From: JBIOHP01 sp044449065
GTDB taxonomy: Bacteria > Bacteroidota > Ignavibacteria > UBA10030 > SZUA-254
Direction of reading: 5' to 3'
Assembly: GCA_044449065.1 (NCBI GenBank)
Contig: JBIOHP010000006.1
Location: forward strand, 124,001 to 188,000
Length of the DNA: 64,000 nucleotides
In this document: piece after piece, positions 51,571-60,140 of the stretch
Layout of the letters: each line of letters opens with the position of its first letter
Position numbering within the stretch: the stretch's first letter is position 1
The notes under the pieces: generated by a model
Told to the model about the DNA's origin: nothing
Database searches by the model: none
What the model saw: only the letters and a program-made list of their open reading frames with translations
Program-made: the position numbers and the translations under genes

Positions 51571-52788
51571 TTAGTATTCCTTTCGATTCGAGTACATATT
51601 CAAAAGCAATCCTCCCATCATCAGGTTCGTGAGAAGATTGGAGCCACCGTAGCTCATGAACGGCAGCGGCACACCGACGACGGGAAAAATACCCATGGAC
51701 ATACCGACGTTAATTACTGTATGAACAAGCAGACAAGAGGTAACCCCGATTGCCACTAAACTTGCATACCTGTTTTTTGCCGTTTTTGCTATATAGACCC
51801 CCCGTAGAAGAAGAGCCGTTAGAAGTGTAATAATTAACAATGCGCCAACAAATCCAAACTCTTCGCAGGGGACACAAAAAATAAAATCTGTCCATTGCGC
51901 CGGTAAAAAATTCAATTGGGTCTGAGTTCCCTGGAGATACCCCTTGCCAAACAAACCTCCCGATCCAATTGCAATTTTAGATTGCATAACATTATAACCG
52001 GCTCCTAACGGATCCATGTCGGGATTCATGAAAATGAGAATACGTTTTTGCTGATGCGGTGCTAACTTACCGAAGATCACCTGCACCGATATGCCAACGA
52101 GCACGGTTGCAGAAAAAGAAACCGCTGAGAGAAAATGATTTTCCCGGAGGACTAAAAGGGTTATCAGCAGAATAACGACGACGATGAGGAACGGCGTTGT
52201 CCCATAAAGCGCTGCAAGGGCAGCAATCCCAGGCGCGGTCACCGTGATTATGAAAAATGTCGATATTCCAGCCCAAAACAAAATGACGATAACCATACCG
52301 ACATATATGACTGCGGTTCCCATATCCGGCTCAAGGAGAATTAAGATTATCGGTACGATCGCGAACGAGGAAGCCCGAATGATTTGATAGAACTTATTGA
52401 GTTGCACTTTCGGTCCCGATAGGTACGACGCCATCGCAAGCACCGTTGTCGCTTTGACCACTTCCGAGGGCTGAAGTCCAAACCCTTTCACTCCAAACCA
52501 GCTTGTAGATCCGGCTATCGTTTTTCCAGCAATCAAAACCGCAACAAGTCCAAACAACGAAAATATGTAAATCGGGTATGAAAGCAATTGTAATGTCCTG
52601 AATGGAATCATCATCACAATCAACATCAACACGATTCCGATCCCCATCCAAACCAGTTGTCGGTAAAAATATTTCGACGCTCCAGCATCGTATGTCGCGC
52701 TGTACACTGAGAGCGCACCCATTACGAGAAGGAATATGATGGAGAAAAAAGTGACAAGATCAAAATTTTCTTTGAACCAATCTAACAT
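51571..52788 (-). CDS. rodA: RodA, SEDS peptidoglycan glycosyltransferase
   Basis: A 405-residue membrane protein with about ten helices. It polymerises glycan strands during cell elongation with PBP2. Recognised by GSTSWFGVKGFGLQPSEVVK, LLEPDMGTAVIYV, QSKIAIGSGGLFGKGYLQGT, QLNFLPAQWTDFIFCVPCEE with FGFVGALLI, and GVPLPFMSYGGSNL near the C-terminus. It follows mrdA by 11 bp, closing the mreB-mreC-mreD-mrdA-rodA elongasome cluster. The length is standard. Confidence 0.96.
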   Translation of the reverse strand: MLDWFKENFDLVTFFSIIFLLVMGALSVYSATYDAGASKYFYRQLVWMGIGIVLMLIVMMIPFRTLQLLSYPIYIFSLFGLVAVLIAGKTIAGSTSWFGVKGFGLQPSEVVKATTVLAMASYLSGPKVQLNKFYQIIRASSFAIVPIILILLEPDMGTAVIYVGMVIVILFWAGISTFFIITVTAPGIAALAALYGTTPFLIVVVILLITLLVLRENHFLSAVSFSATVLVGISVQVIFGKLAPHQQKRILIFMNPDMDPLGAGYNVMQSKIAIGSGGLFGKGYLQGTQTQLNFLPAQWTDFIFCVPCEEFGFVGALLIITLLTALLLRGVYIAKTAKNRYASLVAIGVTSCLLVHTVINVGMSMGIFPVVGVPLPFMSYGGSNLLTNLMMGGLLLNMYSNRKEY

Positions 52789-52799
52789 GCTTGCACTAT

Positions 52800-54626
52800 T
52801 TAATCATTGCCTGAGGAATCAACTTTAGCCTGCGCCGGTAATGGAGATTTTACCTGTGGCTTTGTTCTAATAAGTTCTCCATAGATATATTTTTCAATGC
52901 ACATGCCTGCGATAGGCGCCGCTACTACTCCGCCGAATCCGGCATTCTCAGCTAAAACGCAGATCGCTATCTTTGGATGATCGAGTGGTGCGAAACCGAT
53001 AAACCAGGCATGTCCTTTCCCATGGGGATTTTCTGCCGTTCCCGTTTTACCCGCAACGACCACCCCTGATACTTTAGCCGCGTTTCCTGTGCCGCCGGAA
53101 AGGTTCACACAGCGATACATTCCCTCCTGAATAAGATCAAACGTGTGAGAAGAAATACCGAGGTTCCGTGTTTCAACCGGGGCATCAAGGAGTTGACCGG
53201 ATGCTTTATCTCGGATACGCCGAACCACATGCGGTTTATGATACACTCCTTTGGTCGCTAATGCCATAGCATAACAGGCCATTTGCAAAGGTGAAACGCC
53301 AACTTCGCCCTGTCCAATCGCCAGACTGATGAGGTAACCCTGGGTCCAGCCTTTTTTTCCGTAGACTTTATCGAAATATTCTTCTGATGGAAGGAGCCCG
53401 CGATCTTCCTCGCCGATATCAATTCCGGTCGGAGAGCCAAACCCAAATTCCCGCCCATAATGATTCCACCGTTCAAATCCCACTCTCAGCATCGTAGTAT
53501 AGAAGAAGACATTGCAGGATCGTTGTATTGCTTCTATGACATTGGTGGAACCATGCACGTGCAAATCTTTAAATACTTTTGTTCCGAAACGGAAAGCGCC
53601 GGTACAATTCACGCGCCAATCGGGGGTTATTTTATTTTCTTCTAGTGCTGCAGCAGCGAGCACCATTTTAAACGTCGATCCAGGTGGATAGCGTGTCAGT
53701 GTAGCTCTATTGAACAGGGGTTTCTGCGGATCGGTGTTGAGCGCTTTCCAGTCAGCCGTCGATGTATAACCGCTCAAAATCTCAGGGTCAAAATCCGGTT
53801 TACTGACGAGAGCGAGAATTCCCCCGTCATTGGGATCGATTGCCACCACTGCGCCCTGCCTTCCGGTCAATAACGACTCTGCAAGACTTTGCACACCGGC
53901 GTCGATCGCCAGATAAAGATCATCCCCTTCTTTTATCGGCATATCATTTTTTCCCTCGTTGTAATTTCCGAGGATTTGTCCTTTTGCGTTGACAGTCATA
54001 AACTCTATTCCGCGTTGTCCCCTCAAATAACGTTCGTATTCCGCCTCAAGACCGGTTGCTCCGATCATGTCACCCGGTCTATAATCTATCGGATTTTCCG
54101 CGAGTTGGCGTTCTGATATTTCTTTCGTGTAGCCGAATAAATGAGGCGACCTTGCATTGGTCGGATAAAATCGTTTCGTTTCAATTTGATAATCAACACC
54201 GGGAAGTTTATCGCGGTTCTCCTCGATGAGTGATAGCGTCGCAAAATCCACGTCGCGTTTTACCCTGATGGGAGCAAAACGGTTGTACAAAAAACCTCTT
54301 TTGAGTCGGTCAACGATAAACTGTGAATCAACGCCGAGGATGACTGAAAGGTCATGGATGTATTTTTTAGGAAATTCCGCAGGCGTGATTGTCACCGAAT
54401 ACGAAGGACGGTTATCGACGATAAGTGTTCCGGTGCGATCGAAGATATAACCGCGGATCGGTTCGCGGGTAATTGGACGCACGCTGTTCTCTTCCGATTT
54501 TTTTCCATAGATATCTTTGTATAGGATTTGAAGCTGCAATAATCGCATGAAAAATATCAGGAAGAGAATTGCAATCCCGACAGAAAAGATCTGGTCTCTA
54601 CGCGATATTTCCGGGAATGGCGACAT
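52800..54626 (-). CDS. mrdA: Penicillin-binding protein 2 (elongasome transpeptidase)
   Basis: A 608-residue class B PBP that cross-links peptidoglycan with RodA during elongation. One membrane helix (13-35) anchors a PBP dimerisation region and the transpeptidase, where SxxK is Ser317-TF-Lys320 (PPGSTFKMV), SxN is Ser370-Cys-Asn372 and KTG is Lys527-Thr-Gly (VAGKTGTAENP). GYTKEISERQLAENP is typical of PBP2. Its ATG lies one base past the mreD stop. The RGYIFDRTGTLIVDNRPSYS segment after the helix is a family signature. Confidence 0.96.
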   Translation of the reverse strand: MSPFPEISRRDQIFSVGIAILFLIFFMRLLQLQILYKDIYGKKSEENSVRPITREPIRGYIFDRTGTLIVDNRPSYSVTITPAEFPKKYIHDLSVILGVDSQFIVDRLKRGFLYNRFAPIRVKRDVDFATLSLIEENRDKLPGVDYQIETKRFYPTNARSPHLFGYTKEISERQLAENPIDYRPGDMIGATGLEAEYERYLRGQRGIEFMTVNAKGQILGNYNEGKNDMPIKEGDDLYLAIDAGVQSLAESLLTGRQGAVVAIDPNDGGILALVSKPDFDPEILSGYTSTADWKALNTDPQKPLFNRATLTRYPPGSTFKMVLAAAALEENKITPDWRVNCTGAFRFGTKVFKDLHVHGSTNVIEAIQRSCNVFFYTTMLRVGFERWNHYGREFGFGSPTGIDIGEEDRGLLPSEEYFDKVYGKKGWTQGYLISLAIGQGEVGVSPLQMACYAMALATKGVYHKPHVVRRIRDKASGQLLDAPVETRNLGISSHTFDLIQEGMYRCVNLSGGTGNAAKVSGVVVAGKTGTAENPHGKGHAWFIGFAPLDHPKIAICVLAENAGFGGVVAAPIAGMCIEKYIYGELIRTKPQVKSPLPAQAKVDSSGND

Positions 54627-54627
54627 G

Positions 54628-55113
54628 TCACAGAGACGGCTTTCTGGAAATAATCAATACCGGAAATAACGTTATGATGGAAGTATACAGCGCGGTGGTC
54701 AGACCGAATTGAAAGATAGCATGGAGAAGATCAATTTCGGAGCCTCGCGTAAAAATCACGAAATAAATAATATTTTGAACCAGCGTCACGAAGAAAACGA
54801 TGAGAATAAACCGGTAACTCCCGAGCATCATTTTCGTCTTGTTTTGGTTGAAAAAATATCCGGCAAGAAATCCACAGATTGTCTGGGATAAAGCAGAGAG
54901 CCCGATAAAGTCATGCGTGGTAAAATCAAACAACAGCCCGATCCCGAAACCCCAGATCGTCGCTTCCATCTGGCCCGTCATTAACGCAATATAGATGATC
55001 CATATTGCGAGGAGATCAGGGACAATACCTTCAAGGTTTACAAGGTGAACCAGCGTTGTCTGAATCAGAATTAACCCGAGAGAAATCAAACTGAATTTTA
55101 TATACCTGTTCAT
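54628..55113 (-). CDS. mreD: Rod shape-determining protein MreD
   Basis: A 161-residue inner-membrane protein with about five helices, small and hydrophobic as usual. Recognised from LVNLEGIVPDLLAIWIIYIA and the LLFDFTTHDFIGLSALSQTI segment (family motif with the Gly-Leu-Phe-Asp turn) plus its place between mreC and mrdA. It overlaps the mreC stop by one base (TAATG). It helps link MreB filaments to RodA and PBP2. The family varies much in sequence, so context carries part of the call. Confidence 0.9.
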   Translation of the reverse strand: MNRYIKFSLISLGLILIQTTLVHLVNLEGIVPDLLAIWIIYIALMTGQMEATIWGFGIGLLFDFTTHDFIGLSALSQTICGFLAGYFFNQNKTKMMLGSYRFILIVFFVTLVQNIIYFVIFTRGSEIDLLHAIFQFGLTTALYTSIITLFPVLIISRKPSL

Positions 55114-55946
55114 TAACGGGTTCCTGAGGCTTTTTGTTCCAATTCCAATCGTTCGGGGTTTGGAGTCTCCATTATCACAAACACCTGTTCCAGCGTCGCG
55201 AAGTCTGTTGTGGGTGTTGCTTCAACATCTTTAAATAAACTCCCCGGCGCTTCGACGACATTGATGACCGTGCCAATAACAATATCTCTTGGATACAAAA
55301 TGCTGTATCCGGATGTCACAACCACATCGCCGATTTTTACATCCTGTTTCTTTGAAATATTTTTCAGGTGAACGGAAGTCCCACCGTTCCAGGTCACAAT
55401 ACAATCCACCCGGCTCCGCTGAATAACTCCGCTCGCCCGAAAATCTTTATTCGGCACAATCTGGCAAATCGCATAATGGCTGCTAATCGCTATCACGCGA
55501 CCTACGAGACCAGCGTGAGAAATAACCGCCATATCGGGTTTAACGCTATCAGCATCGCCGACATCAAGCGTGAGGGTGTTCCGCATTAATTGAAGATTCT
55601 TTCCGACAATATCTGCGGGGAGGAGGTGAAAGGGGCTTCTGTCTCTTAAATTTAACAGTGAGCGGAGTCTCACATTCTCAAGCCGCGCTTCACGCAGTCT
55701 GCTAACTTCATCCGTAAGGTTCACGTTCAATTCGCGCAGAATACGGTTCTCTTCCCTCAATTGAAAAACATTTGGAATCGCAGAGAATGCATTTTGCAGT
55801 AAACCGATCGCGCCGACAGTATAAGACCGGATCGCGCGCACCTGCGTGTTGTCATTAATAGAGAGCAGCCAGAACGAAATTAGAACGAGGAGGGTGAAAA
55901 TGAAATATTCTTTAAAGAATCGGATTATGTCGAATAATCGCAGCAT
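55113..55946 (-). CDS. mreC: Rod shape-determining protein MreC
   Basis: A 277-residue periplasmic scaffold with one N-terminal helix (about 12-27), a coiled coil (FQLREENRILRELNVNLTDE with VSRLREARLENVRLRSLL, about 60-97), and two beta barrels with VSRLRE...DVGDADSVKPDMAVISHAGLVG, VDCIVTWNGGTSVHLKN and IGDVVVTSGYSILYPRDIVI. MreC connects the cytoskeleton to PBP2. It starts 68 bases after the mreB stop. The C-terminal ends with a short charged tail. Confidence 0.95.
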   Translation of the reverse strand: MLRLFDIIRFFKEYFIFTLLVLISFWLLSINDNTQVRAIRSYTVGAIGLLQNAFSAIPNVFQLREENRILRELNVNLTDEVSRLREARLENVRLRSLLNLRDRSPFHLLPADIVGKNLQLMRNTLTLDVGDADSVKPDMAVISHAGLVGRVIAISSHYAICQIVPNKDFRASGVIQRSRVDCIVTWNGGTSVHLKNISKKQDVKIGDVVVTSGYSILYPRDIVIGTVINVVEAPGSLFKDVEATPTTDFATLEQVFVIMETPNPERLELEQKASGTR

Positions 55947-56013
55947 GGATCGTAAGTTTAGGACGAAGAAGAGAAATTTTTCCCCACTCTTCTTAAAAGA
56001 AGAGGTCTAAACC

Positions 56014-57039
56014 CTAGTATCTCCTTGTCTTGATAAGAACCTTTGAGTAATGATTCAGGTTCTCGAGAATTTTTCCTGTTCCCCGTACAACTGCGGTGAG
56101 TGGATCTTCCGCGACATGCACTGGTAAGCTCGTTTCCAGACGCAGACGTTCATCAAGCTGCTTCAATAATGCTCCGCCTCCGGAGAGCATAATCCCACGG
56201 TCGAGAATATCGGATGCGAGTTCGGGGGGCGTTCTTTCCAGCGTTAGTTTTACCGCGTCGACAATTTGTTGGATCGGTTCGTTTAATGCTTCGCGGATTT
56301 CAACCGAACTTGCATCGGTTGTCTTTGGAATGCCATTTACCAGATCGCGTCCTTTTACCTGGATAGTAATTTCTTCCTTCAACGGCATGGCTGAACCTAC
56401 CTCGCATTTAATCGCTTCGGCAGTTCGTTCTCCGATGAGAATGTTATGATTTTTCTTGAAGAACTGTATGATGGCGCTGTTCGCCTCATCGCCGGCAATG
56501 CGAAGCGATTCCTCATTCACGATGCCGGAGAGGGCTATCACCGCTATCTCGGTCGTACCACCGCCGATATCAACGATCATATTTCCGATTGGGGCGTCAA
56601 CATCCAAGCCGATACCTATCGCTGCAGCCATCGGTTCGGCGATGAGATGCACTTCCTTCGCGCCGGCATGTTCAGCAGAATCGCGCACTGCCCGTTTTTC
56701 CACTTCAGTGACGCCGCTGGGAACACAAACGACAATCCTCCGGCTAGGCATCCAGCTTGAATGGATTTTCTTAATGAATTCCCTAAGCATACCCTCCGCG
56801 ATTTCAAAATCGGCTATCACGCCGTCCCGCATTGGTCGGATGGTTCGAATATCGCGATGCGTCCTCCCAAGCATTTCACGGGCTTCGTTTCCGATTGCCA
56901 CAATTTTCTTTGTGTTGCGGTCGAATGCAACGATGGAAGGTTCATTCAAGACGATGCCTTTTCCCTTCATGTAAATCAGGGTGTTGGCTGTGCCGAGATC
57001 TATCGCAAGATCAGTTGAGAGAAAAGATAACAAGCCCAT
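56014..57039 (-). CDS. mreB: Actin-like cell-shape protein MreB
   Basis: A 341-residue bacterial actin. The phosphate-binding loops are LAIDLGTANTLIYMKGKG (11-28) and MIVDIGGGTTEIAVIALSG (about 160-178), and the adenosine motif is IMLSGGGALLKQLDE near 285. It forms membrane-bound filaments that set where RodA and PBP2 insert wall. It is directly followed by mreC, mreD, mrdA and rodA. purH lies 44 bases upstream in the same direction with no terminator visible, so read-through from the purine genes is possible. Confidence 0.97.
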   Translation of the reverse strand: MGLLSFLSTDLAIDLGTANTLIYMKGKGIVLNEPSIVAFDRNTKKIVAIGNEAREMLGRTHRDIRTIRPMRDGVIADFEIAEGMLREFIKKIHSSWMPSRRIVVCVPSGVTEVEKRAVRDSAEHAGAKEVHLIAEPMAAAIGIGLDVDAPIGNMIVDIGGGTTEIAVIALSGIVNEESLRIAGDEANSAIIQFFKKNHNILIGERTAEAIKCEVGSAMPLKEEITIQVKGRDLVNGIPKTTDASSVEIREALNEPIQQIVDAVKLTLERTPPELASDILDRGIMLSGGGALLKQLDERLRLETSLPVHVAEDPLTAVVRGTGKILENLNHYSKVLIKTRRY

Positions 57040-57083
57040 AGTTGGTAAATAGCCTTATACGATAGTGAGAAAGAACATAGTGA

Positions 57084-58637
57084 TTAATGTTTAAAGTGTC
57101 GTATTCCGGTGAAAACCATTGCGACTTCATTTTCATCGGCTGCCTGAATAACTTCGTCATCGCGGATGGAACCGCCCGGCTGTATGACAGCGGTCGAACC
57201 CACTTTTATGGCTTCGAGCAAGGCATCCGCGAAGGGGAAAAACGCATCGGACGCAATAACCGTTCCTTTGAGGGGAAGATTGCCTTCCTGCGCTTTCATG
57301 ACCGCGATGCGTGAGGAATCGAACCGCGACATTTGTCCCGCTCCGACTCCGATTGTCCTGTTTTCTTGTGTGTAAACGATCGCGTTGGATTTCACATGTT
57401 TCGCAATTCGCCAGGCAAATTTCAGAGCAGTTAATTCTTTTTCTGTCGGCAATCTTTTGGTTACTACTTTAAGATTATCCAATTCGGAAATACAGCGATC
57501 GGGCGTTTGCACGAGAACGCCGCCTGCGATGCTCTTGATATCGAACCGCTCTACAGTTGCAACGGGCATCCTCTGACGGATCAACCGCCGATCTTTCTTT
57601 TTCTTTAGTAGAGTGAGGACGTCCGGAGGAAAGTCGGGCGCGATAACTACTTCAGTAAAAATTTTATCCAGCTCTATAGCAGTTTCTATATCAAGCGGAC
57701 GGTTGACGCACACAATCCCGCCGTACGCAGATTTGGTATCCGTGAGAAAAGCGTTCCGGTATGCTTCCACAAGCGTTGAAGCACTTGCGGCGCCGCATGG
57801 ATTCGTATGCTTGATTATCACGGCAGTAGGCTGTGAAAATTCTTCGGTTAACTCCGCAGCGGCATGAATATCGATGATGTTATTGTAGGATAGTTCTTTC
57901 CCATGAAGTTTCTCGAAAAATTTTTCCCACTCACCGTAAAATGAAGCCGATTGGTGCGGATTTTCTCCGTATCGTAAATTGAAGGTCTTTGGGAAATTCA
58001 GTGAAAATTTTTCCGGCAGAATTCCCTGCGCCGTATGCCCGTTGAGATTCAGGAGATATTGCGCAATGGCAGTATCGTAGTGCGAGGTGTGCATGAATGC
58101 TTCTTTTGCCAGGAGAAACCGCGTTGAGGATGATACCCCTCCTTCACGCTCCATCATTTCCTTGATTATCATCCCATATTGAGCTGGTTTCACCAAAACG
58201 ACGGTTTCTTTGTAGTTTTTTGCCGCGGCACGCACCATGGAGGGACCCCCGATATCAATCTGCTCAAGGGCTTCATCGAGCGAAGTTTCCTTTTTCGCGA
58301 TGGTTTGTTCGAATGGATAGAGATTGACCACCACAAGGTCGATAGGCGCCACATGATGTTCTTCAAGTTGACGCCGGTGTAATTCGTTTTCCGTGACTGC
58401 AAGAATACCCGCATGTATATTTGGATGCAACGTTTTCACGCGCCCATCCAATATTTCCGGAAATCCTGTTATATCGGATACCGATTTTGCGTTGATACCA
58501 GCACCGCGTAGCGCCATAAGCGTGCCTCCGGTCGAAATAATATCTACGCCGAATTGCTCAAGCTGCCGGGAAAATTCTACAATTCCTGTCTTATCGGAAA
58601 CGCTGATTAATGCTCGCCGTATGCGAACAAATTCCAT
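57084..58637 (-). CDS. purH: Bifunctional AICAR formyltransferase/IMP cyclohydrolase
   Basis: A 517-residue enzyme for the last two steps of IMP synthesis. The N-terminal cyclohydrolase begins RRALISVSDKTGIVEFSRQL and has ISTGGTLMALRGAGI and GRVKTLHPNIHAGILA. The formyltransferase part shows LRYGENPHQSASFY, ELSYNNIIDIHAAAEL, VIIKHTNPCGAA (Lys-His catalytic pair) and GAGQMSRFDSSRIA, ending near VQPGGSIRDDEVIQAADE. The length is standard. It follows purN by 3 bases. Confidence 0.97.
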   Translation of the reverse strand: MEFVRIRRALISVSDKTGIVEFSRQLEQFGVDIISTGGTLMALRGAGINAKSVSDITGFPEILDGRVKTLHPNIHAGILAVTENELHRRQLEEHHVAPIDLVVVNLYPFEQTIAKKETSLDEALEQIDIGGPSMVRAAAKNYKETVVLVKPAQYGMIIKEMMEREGGVSSSTRFLLAKEAFMHTSHYDTAIAQYLLNLNGHTAQGILPEKFSLNFPKTFNLRYGENPHQSASFYGEWEKFFEKLHGKELSYNNIIDIHAAAELTEEFSQPTAVIIKHTNPCGAASASTLVEAYRNAFLTDTKSAYGGIVCVNRPLDIETAIELDKIFTEVVIAPDFPPDVLTLLKKKKDRRLIRQRMPVATVERFDIKSIAGGVLVQTPDRCISELDNLKVVTKRLPTEKELTALKFAWRIAKHVKSNAIVYTQENRTIGVGAGQMSRFDSSRIAVMKAQEGNLPLKGTVIASDAFFPFADALLEAIKVGSTAVIQPGGSIRDDEVIQAADENEVAMVFTGIRHFKH

Positions 58638-58640
58638 GTA

Positions 58641-59282
58641 CTAAGCTCCTATAATAAACACTTGCCTGCCGTTAATCTCAACCCGTCCGGCGGCAAATAA
58701 TTTTAAAACTTCAGGATACAATTCATGCTCGATGCGCAATACCTTCTTGGCGAGCGATTCAGGCGTATCATCACATGCCACCGGGATGCTGCGTTGAAGC
58801 ACGATTGCTCCATGATCGTATTCATTGTCAACTAAATGCACCGTAGCGCCTGTTACGGCGGTTTTTGCGGCTAATACCGCCTCATGAACATATCTGCCGT
58901 ACATTCCTTCGCCGCCAAAAGCGGGAAGAAGCGCAGGGTGAATATTAATGATCCGGTTTTGATACTCTTTGATAATACGAGGATAAATTTTTTTCATGTA
59001 GCCGGCAAGAACGATAAAATTAACTCCATGTTCATGCAGCAGCGATTGAAGCGCTTTCGTGAAATCCTCATCAGAGGCATATTGTTTGCAACTGATATGG
59101 ACGGCGGCAATATTATGATCGCGTGCAAGCTGCAATGCACCCGCCGATGAGTTGTTGCTAATAACAATAACAATCGCTGCCCCGGGAATTTCTCCACGTT
59201 CGATAGCCTGGAGTATCGCAACAAAATTCGAACCCCTGCCGGAGGCGAATACAGCTATTTTCAAACCTTGTGGTTTCTTCAT
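58641..59282 (-). CDS. purN: Phosphoribosylglycinamide formyltransferase
   Basis: A 213-residue enzyme that formylates GAR in purine synthesis using formyl-THF. ATG 59282 is preferred because it starts MKKPQGLKIAVFASGRGSN, the normal family N-terminus (GSGRGSN phosphate loop). The catalytic block is RIINIHPALLPAFGGEGMYG (Asn-His pair), followed by TVHLVDNEYDHGAIVLQRSI. An upstream start at 59330 would add 16 extra residues. It leads purN-purH, followed by the mre genes. Confidence 0.95.
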   Translation of the reverse strand: MKKPQGLKIAVFASGRGSNFVAILQAIERGEIPGAAIVIVISNNSSAGALQLARDHNIAAVHISCKQYASDEDFTKALQSLLHEHGVNFIVLAGYMKKIYPRIIKEYQNRIINIHPALLPAFGGEGMYGRYVHEAVLAAKTAVTGATVHLVDNEYDHGAIVLQRSIPVACDDTPESLAKKVLRIEHELYPEVLKLFAAGRVEINGRQVFIIGA

Positions 59283-59375
59283 TTCCCTGTTAATTTTATG
59301 GAATTTAATCATATTCTCAAGAATAATCAATTATTTGTTCAAGTTTATTTTTATCTTTTCACCGGAACACTGTGC

Positions 59376-59405
59376 AATATAAAAGGTTAGGGGTGGCACA
59401 CGCAA
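59376..59405 (-). promoter_or_regulatory. Candidate purN promoter
   Basis: On the minus strand: TTGCGT (plus 59400-59405), 18 bp, TATATT (plus 59376-59381). The -10 is strong and the -35 fair. The leader to ATG 59282 is about 85 bases. It diverges from the promoter at 59433. Confidence 0.42.
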
Positions 59406-59432
59406 CATTATCAAAAATTAATCCGGATTTTA

Positions 59433-59461
59433 TTGACTTTGTAACACCATTAGTCTACATT
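59433..59461 (+). promoter_or_regulatory. Promoter of the heptad-repeat protein gene
   Basis: TTGACT (59433-59438), 17 bp, TACATT (59456-59461). The leader to ATG 59520 is about 50 bases and includes GAAAGGA as the ribosome site. Confidence 0.65.
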
Positions 59462-59519
59462 ATTTCGTCATTCAAACCAAAGTCGCTAAAAACCTTTAAT
59501 TAATAGAAAGGATATTGCT

Positions 59520-59972
59520 ATGAAGAATTTGATTATTATCGCTGCTCTTGCTTTGGCGTTTATTGTAAGCACTCCACGTTTGCTTGCGCAGGATTCGAGC
59601 GGTGCAGCCAAAGAAATAAAGAGCGAATCTCTTGAAAAAGCAGGAGAACATAAAGAAAAAGTCGGCAAAATGATGGAAGGAAAAGGAGAAAAAATGGACC
59701 GGAAGGGAGCCCGGTTAGAGCGAAAGGGAAAACAGGAAGCAAAAGTCGGCGAAGAAGTTGAGAAGAAGGGAGAGAAGATGGGCAATGAAGCCGTAGAAAA
59801 GAAAGGTGAACAAATGGAAAACATGGGAGTAGCAAAGGAAAAGATTGGAAAGCATGCAGTGAAGAAGGGGGAAAAAATGGAAAAGCTCGGTAAACATAAG
59901 ATACGCAAAGGCGAACAGATCGAAAAAAAGGGAGAAAAGATGGAAAAGGATACGTCGAAACAACAGCCGTAA
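59520..59972 (+). CDS. Secreted Lys/Glu-rich protein of Gly-marked heptads, unknown function
   Basis: A 150-residue protein with a signal peptide (MKNLIIIAALALAFIVSTPR...LLAQ). The mature part is almost only Lys, Glu, Gly, Met and small residues in seven-residue units with Gly at a fixed place: Gly at 42, 49, 56, 63, 70, 77 and 84, then after one five-residue slip at 96, 103, 110, 117, 124, 131 and 138. Typical units are VEKKGEK and MEKLGKH. It should be highly charged, helical or disordered, like LEA-type or stress-protective proteins, but no family is certain. The promoter at 59433 and terminator at 60050 make it a single-gene unit. Confidence 0.82.
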   Translation: MKNLIIIAALALAFIVSTPRLLAQDSSGAAKEIKSESLEKAGEHKEKVGKMMEGKGEKMDRKGARLERKGKQEAKVGEEVEKKGEKMGNEAVEKKGEQMENMGVAKEKIGKHAVKKGEKMEKLGKHKIRKGEQIEKKGEKMEKDTSKQQP

Positions 59973-60049
59973 CCCAAGTTAGGATGTTGAAAGGTTACCC
60001 TGCTTATATCGTAAACAGAGTAAGAGATAAATATTGTTTCTACAATACT

Positions 60050-60122
60050 GTAGTAGCCGGTCATAAATTTGATAAGGTCCTCTTTCTTATCGAATCTCTG
60101 ATTGGCTACTACTTATTTTTTT
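60050..60122 (+). terminator. Branched Rho-independent terminator
   Basis: The outer 9-bp stem GTAGTAGCC (60050-60058) with GGCTACTAC (60104-60112) encloses an inner hairpin GATAAG/CTTATC (60071-60076, 60086-60091). Then comes TTATTTTTTT ending at 60122. The nested shape is larger than a minimal terminator and could also be the 3' end of a small RNA processed from the heptad-gene mRNA. Confidence 0.75.
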
Positions 60123-60140
60123 AAACACTCAGCACAGTAC

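Noticed and set aside
59486..60064. A 192-codon minus-strand frame rich in Phe, Ser and Cys
   Set aside because: It is the reverse of the Lys/Glu heptad gene; the repeated AAG/GAA codons keep the opposite strand open.
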